A DNA stretch of 9,328 nucleotides. Origin: Verrucomicrobiota bacterium (GTDB lineage Bacteria; Chlamydiota; Chlamydiia; Chlamydiales; JAEYWL01). The notes under the pieces are model-generated. The model made no database searches, was not told the DNA's origin, and saw nothing but the letters and a program-made list of their open reading frames with translations. Each line of letters begins with the position of its first letter. Position 1 is the stretch's first letter. A program made the translations under genes and the position numbers. The stretch is from positions 1 to 9,328 of the forward strand of contig JAEYWL010000073.1 of the NCBI GenBank assembly GCA_023428915.1, read 5' to 3'. Of this stretch, positions 1 through 5,138 are shown piece by piece.

Positions 1-56
1 CTTTAGCACCGGGTCTTTTTGTTCCCATGCCCGAAAACACACGCAATATATTTATT

Positions 57-82
57 ATTTGGAGTGCGGCGACTTGTCGAAC
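57..82 (+). repeat. Left terminal inverted repeat
   Basis: This is the left arm of the inverted repeat, pairing with 405-430 with one mismatch (C at 70 against the complement of A at 417). Its core reads TTTGGAGTGCGG followed by CGACTTGTCGAAC. Identity stops immediately outside position 57, which marks a sharp boundary. Confidence 0.8.
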
Positions 83-95
83 ATCTGCAGCAGTG

Positions 96-113
96 CCATC
101 GCTTCCGCGATGG
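96..113. repeat. Hairpin, CCATCGC-TTCC-GCGATGG
   Basis: A perfect 7-bp stem (96-102 with 107-113) closes a 4-base loop. The same core, in opposite orientation and with one stem pair changed, recurs at 210-227. The stem bases CATCGC/GCGATG and the loop TTCC/GGAA are kept, as in a REP-like intergenic palindrome. No T-run follows, so it does not look like an intrinsic terminator. Confidence 0.7.
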
Positions 114-209
114 GTTAAAAAAACTGCTTCATTTATGCGCGCTATACATGATATTTGTGAAATAGAGGTCTTATTTACATAACATTCCACTTCCAAAAGG
201 CAGTCCAAA

Positions 210-227
210 GCATCGCGGAAGCGATGC
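210..227. repeat. Hairpin, GCATCGC-GGAA-GCGATGC
   Basis: A perfect 7-bp stem (210-216 with 221-227) closes a GGAA loop. It is the inverted counterpart of the hairpin at 96-113. Together the two could also pair at long range across roughly 100 bases. Confidence 0.7.
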
Positions 228-237
228 AAGTTGTCAG

Positions 238-274
238 CCCCGCGTGCAGGCTCCGCAGGAGCCGGAACGTGGGG
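238..274. repeat. Nested long hairpin
   Basis: The outer arms CCCCGCGT (238-245) and ACGTGGGG (267-274) pair with one G-T type position. The inner arms GGCTCC (249-254) and GGAGCC (258-263) pair perfectly around a 3-base loop. The result is a GC-rich, about 37-base stem with a small internal loop. No poly-T tract follows on either strand, so I read it as a structural repeat rather than a terminator. Confidence 0.65.
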
Positions 275-357
275 TTGCAATGGGTATACATATTGAGCTG
301 CGGTAAGCAGCGACACAAATATTAATTATAAGCAAAAGATGTGTCCAAACTCCAGAG

Positions 358-373
358 GTTCGACAAGTCGAAC
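358..373. repeat. 16-bp palindrome GTTCGAC-AA-GTCGAAC
   Basis: A perfect palindrome lies inside the repeat element. The half GTTCGACAAGTC recurs at 405-416 and, on the other strand, within 71-82. The unit therefore occurs three times in the 57-430 block, which suggests it is the building unit of the element. It could in principle be a protein-binding site. Confidence 0.6.
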
Positions 374-404
374 ATTAAAATGCTTCTTAAATCTAATCTG
401 AGAG

Positions 405-430
405 GTTCGACAAGTCACCGCACTCCAAAT
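405..430 (-). repeat. Right terminal inverted repeat
   Basis: This is the right arm of the inverted repeat, matching the reverse complement of 57-82 at 25 of 26 positions. Its first 12 bases also belong to a perfect 16-bp direct repeat (AGAGGTTCGACAAGTC) present at 354-369 and 401-416. The right end is therefore a partly duplicated unit. Confidence 0.8.
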
Positions 431-548
431 TTCCATATAACCTTATGTTGATGACGTGGTTAATAATAAAATAAACAGCTTATGCTTAAAATGTTGTAAC
501 GATTCGGGCACGGGCACGTATTAGTTGGGCAGGGGTAAGGGATGGATC

Positions 549-577
549 TTGAAGAAATCAAAATATTTATGTATAAA
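549..577 (+). promoter_or_regulatory. Predicted sigma70-type promoter of the export operon
   Basis: A -35 box TTGAAG (549-554) is separated by exactly 17 bases from a -10 box TATAAA (572-577). The -35 matches the consensus at 4 of 6 positions and the -10 at 5 of 6. Transcription would start near 584, leaving a leader of roughly 20 bases before the first start codon. It is the only good candidate before the five closely packed genes, so it probably drives all of them. Confidence 0.6.
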
Positions 578-590
578 GCGGATTGATAGC

Positions 591-596
591 TAAGGA
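591..596 (+). promoter_or_regulatory. Ribosome-binding site of the cNMP-binding gene
   Basis: TAAGGA sits 6 bases before the ATG at 603. The TAA in it is also an in-frame stop (591-593), which rules out any upstream extension of the reading frame and fixes the start at 603. Confidence 0.7.
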
Positions 597-602
597 TTTA
601 TC

Positions 603-1721
603 ATGCCCGATACAGATGAAATTGCTTTTCTGCGAAAACAGGATTTACTGGAAGATTTTACCGATGAGGAGCTCCATGCTGTTCATCGCCTTCTGCACAA
701 AAAAAATATTCCCTATAACAGCTACATAGTTGAAGAAGGGGAAATTTCCACTGATTTGTACTTCATTGCCCAAGGGGAAGTCAGCATCCTGAAATGGGAT
801 GAGGATCATCAGCATCAGCTGCCGCTGGGACGGCTGCAAGATGGCGAAATGTTTGGCGAAATGGCCTTTATGGATGCAGAACCTCGCGCAGCATCCATTA
901 AAACCGTAAAAGATACCGAAGTGTGGATGCTGTCGCGCGATGATGTCGACACACATTTAAGGCATTTTCCCAACGCAGTGCAAAAGCTGCTTGTCAATAT
1001 TGCCAAGATGAATATTAATCGCCTGCGCAACTCCAATGTGAGCTACACCGCCAATTTGCGCGCAGGGTTAAGAAAGCTTCAGGTTAGAATTGATGTGGGC
1101 GAGTTTATCCTTGCCCTCATATTAATGCTGCTAGGCACCCGTTTACTTGAAGTGTGGATTAAAGGGCAATTAATCGTTCCTTATCCGGGGCTTGACTGGG
1201 TCTTTTGGGGCCTTGCAATCATTCCGACAGTTTTGCTTGTCAAAGCTTTCCATCTCTACTCGGATGAAATCGGACTGGCGTTTTCAAATTGGCAGGCAAC
1301 CCTTAAAACTTCCTTATGGATTATTGTTGCAGGCATATCCTTAATTTGGCTGTTCGACGCCATCTATGCCTCGGTCAACTGGGAGCTATTTAAGACAGTT
1401 TTTGTTCCTCCAAACATACCTCGCAATATATTAATGCTATCTGCCACATATTTTATTTATTGCTGCATTGTAGAATTTATTGCAAGAGGCGCCATCCTCT
1501 CTTCTTTCCAGCGTTTTTTAAATGATGATTCATGGAAGCCTATTGTCTATTCAGCCTTGCTTTTAGGGTTATTAGAAGCGCCTTTCAGCCTTAGGATGGG
1601 TGTATCAACTTTTCTTGCAAGCCTGTTTTTAGGAAAAATATACCTTCTGCAAAATTCCCTTTTAGGCGTGGTCCTCATCCATTTTTGCTTAGGCCTGTTT
1701 ATCCTCTATCTAGGTTTATGA
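603..1721 (+). CDS. Cyclic-nucleotide-binding domain fused to a CPBP/Abi-like membrane domain
   Basis: A 372-residue two-part protein. Residues about 10-140 form a CRP/PKA-type cyclic-nucleotide-binding domain. The phosphate-binding cassette at 81-98 (GEMFGEMAFM..PRAAS) keeps Glu86 and Arg95, the residues that normally contact ribose and phosphate, so ligand binding looks possible. Residues about 165-372 hold six or seven hydrophobic segments (near 167-186, 198-217, 237-255, 275-294, 313-328, 334-350, 353-371). The stretch IVEFIARGAI (289-298) resembles the CPBP/Abi motif EExxxRG, but with Val290 in place of the first Glu. His360 may be the third-motif histidine, and the middle FxxxH motif is not recognisable. 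Proteolysis is therefore doubtful. CPBP proteins near bacteriocin genes are known for immunity or maturation. Here a role as membrane sensor, immunity factor or regulator of the exporter is inference. The stop overlaps the next start (ATGA), implying translational coupling. Confidence 0.85.
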   Translation: MPDTDEIAFLRKQDLLEDFTDEELHAVHRLLHKKNIPYNSYIVEEGEISTDLYFIAQGEVSILKWDEDHQHQLPLGRLQDGEMFGEMAFMDAEPRAASIKTVKDTEVWMLSRDDVDTHLRHFPNAVQKLLVNIAKMNINRLRNSNVSYTANLRAGLRKLQVRIDVGEFILALILMLLGTRLLEVWIKGQLIVPYPGLDWVFWGLAIIPTVLLVKAFHLYSDEIGLAFSNWQATLKTSLWIIVAGISLIWLFDAIYASVNWELFKTVFVPPNIPRNILMLSATYFIYCCIVEFIARGAILSSFQRFLNDDSWKPIVYSALLLGLLEAPFSLRMGVSTFLASLFLGKIYLLQNSLLGVVLIHFCLGLFILYLGL

Positions 1722-2935
1722 TGAGAACCGATAGCAACTCTATCATTCCTTATCCGGTTTGGATATTATTTATGCTGACCTTTACGGCGCTGGTTATCGC
1801 TCTTTTGTGGAGCTATTTTGGCACTATTCCCGTGCAAATAGAGGGGCGGGGCATCCTGGTTCCCAGAAATGGATTAACGAGTGTGCAATCCAGGTTAAGT
1901 GGAACGGTATCACAGATAATTGCTGTCCCTGAGTCCATTGTAAAAAAAGGGGATTTATTGGTTGAAATTCGCAACTCTCAGCTGGAATTAAAGTATGAAG
2001 AAGCCAAGCTGCGTACAGCTGCATTAAAAGAGCAGCTGCAGCATTTAAAAGAAGAGATTGCGCGGGAATCAAAAGCCGAGGAGCTGGCCTTGGAGATTAA
2101 AATGAAGGCTGCAAAATACTCAATTACCCAATTAAACGATGAAATTGCTTTTTTGAATAAGGAGTTGCAAAAACGCAAAGAGCTGGCTGAAGCGGGGCTG
2201 ATCACAACAGATGTGGCCATGAATGCAAGCCAAAATATTACACTGAAAAAAATTGAATTAGAGGAAAAAATTTCCGAGCTGGCGAACTTATATTCAGAGT
2301 CCAAAAAAGAATACCGCTCTGAAGAATACCGAAAAAAAGAACAGCAATTTTTGTCAGAAGAGCATGAACGCGATTTTTTTCAAATTGCATTGAACCTGGG
2401 AAAAATATCCAGCCCCCATGATGGCAAAATTTTGGAGATTTTGGCTAATCCAGGAGATGAAATTCAAGAAGGCAAAGTGCTTATCTGGATGGAAAATCTC
2501 AAAGATTTAAAGGATAGGGACTACGTCATCTATGGCTTCTTTCCTGTAGAAATGGGCAAACGTCTTCAGCCGGGTATGAACATTACCATGAAGGCCTCTA
2601 CAATTAACTCGAAAGAATATGGTTTTTTGAAAGGCAAGGTAGAGGATGTTTCACTTTTTGCGGTAACAAAAGAAACTATTTTAAGCAAAATTCAAAACCG
2701 GGCACTTGTAGACTACTTAACTAACTCAACCGGCGAAACGGCGGCTGTTATACAAGTGCTAATTAAACCGCTGCAAGACCCAAAGCAACCAGATCAATTT
2801 CTTTGGACTTCAGGAAAACAACCTCCAGTACCGATCACGGCTGGAACTGTAGGCTCTTTGAGGGCAACGGTGGAAAAAATTCGTCCTCTATATTATTTGA
2901 TACCGATTCCACAGTTAAAGTACCAAGAGGGCTAG
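1718..2935 (+). CDS. HlyD-family adaptor of NHLM-type exporter (first copy)
   Basis: A periplasmic adaptor (membrane fusion protein) that should link the inner-membrane ABC exporter to an outer-membrane channel. As called it has 405 residues. A TTG at 1685 in the same frame would add 11 residues inside the previous gene. I prefer ATG 1718 or the adjacent ATG 1721, because 1718 overlaps the upstream TGA as ATGA and TAGG (1711-1714) is a weak ribosome site. One transmembrane helix spans about 13-34. Lipoyl-like halves lie at about 52-88 and 228-258 and flank a long coiled coil (about 88-225). A beta-barrel follows (about 268-390). The C-terminal block YGFLKG (301-306), FAVTKE (314-319), VDYL (331-334), WTSGK (363-367) and the RPLYYLIP end matches the NHLM HlyD family (TIGR03794 type). 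It lacks the cytoplasmic N-terminal motif seen in the second copy. The next gene starts one base after its stop. Confidence 0.92.
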   Translation: MMRTDSNSIIPYPVWILFMLTFTALVIALLWSYFGTIPVQIEGRGILVPRNGLTSVQSRLSGTVSQIIAVPESIVKKGDLLVEIRNSQLELKYEEAKLRTAALKEQLQHLKEEIARESKAEELALEIKMKAAKYSITQLNDEIAFLNKELQKRKELAEAGLITTDVAMNASQNITLKKIELEEKISELANLYSESKKEYRSEEYRKKEQQFLSEEHERDFFQIALNLGKISSPHDGKILEILANPGDEIQEGKVLIWMENLKDLKDRDYVIYGFFPVEMGKRLQPGMNITMKASTINSKEYGFLKGKVEDVSLFAVTKETILSKIQNRALVDYLTNSTGETAAVIQVLIKPLQDPKQPDQFLWTSGKQPPVPITAGTVGSLRATVEKIRPLYYLIPIPQLKYQEG

Positions 2936-2936
2936 G

Positions 2937-5132
2937 ATGCAAGAAGAAGAAGTGATCCCAAAAGCTCCTTTTTATTTACGTGTCAAAACTCCAACAGTCA
3001 TACAAATGGAGGCGGTTGAATGCGGGGCAGCTGCTTTGGCGATCATCCTGGGATATTATGGCAAATATGTGACATTAGAAGAGCTAAGAGGCGCATGCGG
3101 TGTCACAAGAGATGGGGTAAATGCCTTGAGCATACTCAGCGCAGCTGAAACTTACGGTTTAAAGGGCGAAGGCTATAGACTGGAATTGGAAGAGCTCTAC
3201 GACATGCCTCTTCCGCTGATTGCCTACTGGAATTTCGAACATTTTGTAGTAATCGAAGGGTTTTCAAGGGATGCTGTTTATCTCAATGACCCCGGCAGCG
3301 GTCCTGTTAAAATTTCTTACGAGGAACTAGATCGAGCGTTCACGGGATTGGTATTGACGTTTGAACCCACTGAAAAGTTTGCAAAAACTAAAAATCCCGA
3401 CAGCTTTATTAAAGGCATTATTAACCGGGTCAAACAGGAAAAATTTGCCTTTCTTTTTGCCTTCTTTGTGGGTATTTGCCTGGTTATTCCCAAACTCGTA
3501 TTGCCTGCATTTGCTCAAATTTTTATCGATAACGTCTTTGTTAATGGCTTTTTTTCCTGGAAGAAGGGATTTGTGTACAGCATGGCGATCATTTCCGTCA
3601 TCGCCATTTCGCTAGAATTTTTGCAGCGATTTATTTTAGGCCGCATGTTCATTCAACTTTCGATCAACTATTCGAGCCACTTCCTTTATCACATTCTGCG
3701 CTTGCCAATAGGATTTTATGCCCAGCGATTCTCCGGAGAAATTGCAAACAGGATGGAAATCAACAATACGGTGGCTTACACAATCTTTCAACAATTGGCT
3801 ACTGTTTTGATTGACGCCCTCGTCATTATCTTTTTTGGAGTGGTCATGTTCTACTATGACCCTGTGATAGCCTCTGTAGGCATTCTGATGACTATTTTAA
3901 ACTTTTCCATCATGCGCTATCTCTATCAGTCGCGGAGCGATGCCTATGCTTCCTACCAGCAAGCCCTGGGAAAAAGCATTGGGTATTCGATCGGAGCCCT
4001 ATCTAATATTGAAACCATTAAAGCCTCAAGCAGCGAATATAAATTGTTCAACCGTTGGTCCGGATATTATACCAAGACTTTAAATGCCCAACAGAGTATT
4101 TTTAAGCGCGATTTGGTCGCCATTTTAATTCCCTCATTTTTGGAAGTTCTGACTACAATTGCTATTTTAGGGTTAGGGTCCTACCGCGTGATTATTGGCA
4201 GCCTGACGATCGGCATGCTGATTTCACTGCGCATTTTAATGGCTAATTTTATGACCCCGCTAACCCGCCTCGTCAATTTCAGCCAAAGCATCCAATTATT
4301 GCAAGTGGACATTGCACGCCTGGATGATGTATTGAAGAACCCTATCGATGCTGAGCTGGTAAAAGAGGAAGCAAATAAAGAGCCTGCTTTTTTCGATTAC
4401 CAGCTGCAGGGAAATATCGAATTAAGAAGCCTCTCATTTGGATTTAATCCCCTAGCCGACCCCATTCTATCTGATATCAACTTTAAGCTTTCCTCCGGCC
4501 AAAGCCTAGGCATTGTAGGGTCAACCGGCAGTGGAAAATCCACTCTTGCCAAACTATTGGCAGGACTTTATGAACCTTGGCAAGGCGAGATCCTGTTTGA
4601 TGGAAAGCCTCGTCAAACTTTGCCTCGATCCCTTATTACCAACTCCCTTGCCGCCGTAGAACAAGAACCTTTTGTCTTTATTGGAACCGTTAAAGAAAAC
4701 ATCACCTGTTTTGAGCTGGTCCCCGACCAGCTGGCAATGATAAAAGCGGCGCAGGCAGCCTGCATCCATGATGAGATTATGCTAAGAAAGGGCGGCTATG
4801 AGCTGATGCTGCAGAGCGATGGGAAAAACCTTAGCGGCGGAGAACGCCAACGTTTAGAAATCGCCCGTGCATTAATCAAAAGCCCTAGCATTCTTATATT
4901 GGACGAAGCCACAAGCGCCTTAGACACCGAGACCGAAAAGATAGTGATGAATAATATTCGCCGTTTGGGATGCACCACAATTATAATCGCCCATAGATTA
5001 AGAACTGTGCGTCAATGCGATGAAATTATCGTGCTTGATAAGGGTAAAATTGTACAAAGAGGGAATCATGAAAAACTTAGTGGTGCATCCGGACATTATC
5101 GCGAGCTCCTTGAACTCGAGGCATCGCTGTAG
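2937..5132 (+). CDS. C39 peptidase / ABC exporter of NHLM-type system (ABC1)
   Basis: An inner-membrane exporter of 731 residues that cuts a double-glycine-type leader from a peptide and uses ATP to move the product out. Domains in order: C39 peptidase (about 14-145) with oxyanion Gln23, catalytic Cys29, His102 and Asp118 (in NDPGSGP), all present; six-helix ABC exporter membrane domain (about 168-440); ATPase domain (about 490-731). The ATPase has Walker A GSTGSGKS (528-535), Q-loop Gln576, signature LSGGERQ (632-638), Walker B ILILD (652-656) with catalytic Glu657, D-loop SALD and H-loop His686, so it looks fully active. The segment around 565-590 (RSLITNSLAAVEQEPF) matches the NHLM peptidase/ATPase family (TIGR03796 type). 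The start is supported by AAGAGG (2925-2930), 6 bases before the ATG. The gene lies 1 base after the HlyD stop and 6 bases before the second ABC gene. Its substrate is not identifiable here. Confidence 0.96.
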   Translation: MQEEEVIPKAPFYLRVKTPTVIQMEAVECGAAALAIILGYYGKYVTLEELRGACGVTRDGVNALSILSAAETYGLKGEGYRLELEELYDMPLPLIAYWNFEHFVVIEGFSRDAVYLNDPGSGPVKISYEELDRAFTGLVLTFEPTEKFAKTKNPDSFIKGIINRVKQEKFAFLFAFFVGICLVIPKLVLPAFAQIFIDNVFVNGFFSWKKGFVYSMAIISVIAISLEFLQRFILGRMFIQLSINYSSHFLYHILRLPIGFYAQRFSGEIANRMEINNTVAYTIFQQLATVLIDALVIIFFGVVMFYYDPVIASVGILMTILNFSIMRYLYQSRSDAYASYQQALGKSIGYSIGALSNIETIKASSSEYKLFNRWSGYYTKTLNAQQSIFKRDLVAILIPSFLEVLTTIAILGLGSYRVIIGSLTIGMLISLRILMANFMTPLTRLVNFSQSIQLLQVDIARLDDVLKNPIDAELVKEEANKEPAFFDYQLQGNIELRSLSFGFNPLADPILSDINFKLSSGQSLGIVGSTGSGKSTLAKLLAGLYEPWQGEILFDGKPRQTLPRSLITNSLAAVEQEPFVFIGTVKENITCFELVPDQLAMIKAAQAACIHDEIMLRKGGYELMLQSDGKNLSGGERQRLEIARALIKSPSILILDEATSALDTETEKIVMNNIRRLGCTTIIIAHRLRTVRQCDEIIVLDKGKIVQRGNHEKLSGASGHYRELLELEASL

Positions 5133-5138
5133 ATAAAT

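Larger units (their letters stand above)
57..430. mobile_element. MITE-like / dispersed palindromic repeat element
   Basis: A non-coding block of about 374 bp is bounded by inverted repeats at 57-82 and 405-430 that match at 25 of 26 positions. Inside are several self-complementary units: hairpins at 96-113, 210-227 and 238-274 and a palindrome at 358-373. The hairpins at 96-113 and 210-227 carry the same core in opposite orientations, so internal parts are also inverted relative to each other. No transposase is encoded, and I could not find a convincing target-site duplication at either edge. This layout fits a miniature inverted-repeat element or a cluster of REP-like intergenic repeats. 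It is GC-richer than the surrounding DNA. Whether other copies exist in the genome cannot be seen from here. Confidence 0.55.
431..602. other. Intergenic leader region upstream of the operon
   Basis: This stretch lies between the repeat element and the first gene. It contains the predicted promoter at 549-577 and the ribosome-binding site at 591-596. A short imperfect tandem (GGGCACGGGCACG, about 506-518) lies in it. A 12-bp piece at 503-514 matches the reverse complement of 24-35 at 11 of 12 positions. I see no tRNA, riboswitch or terminator here. Confidence 0.5.

Noticed and set aside
27..182. A 51-codon plus-strand open frame starting MPENTRNIF
   Set aside because: It has no ribosome-binding site, runs through the terminal inverted repeat and a hairpin, and has no recognisable protein features. 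It is most likely a by-product of the repeat sequence.
238..274. GC-rich hairpin as an intrinsic terminator
   Set aside because: Neither strand has a T-run after the stem. The structure sits among other palindromes bounded by terminal inverted repeats, so a repeat is the better explanation.
57..430. CRISPR array
   Set aside because: The repeats are palindromic, irregularly spaced and in both orientations. There are no uniform repeat-spacer units and no cas genes.
603..1040. Gene 1 as a CRP-type transcription factor
   Set aside because: The sensor domain is followed by membrane helices rather than a helix-turn-helix, so direct DNA binding is unlikely.
1685..1717. TTG-initiated N-terminal extension of the first HlyD protein
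   Set aside because: It would lie inside the preceding gene without a ribosome site. The ATGA overlap at 1718 is a much more typical operon junction, and the added residues do not restore the missing NHLM N-terminal motif.
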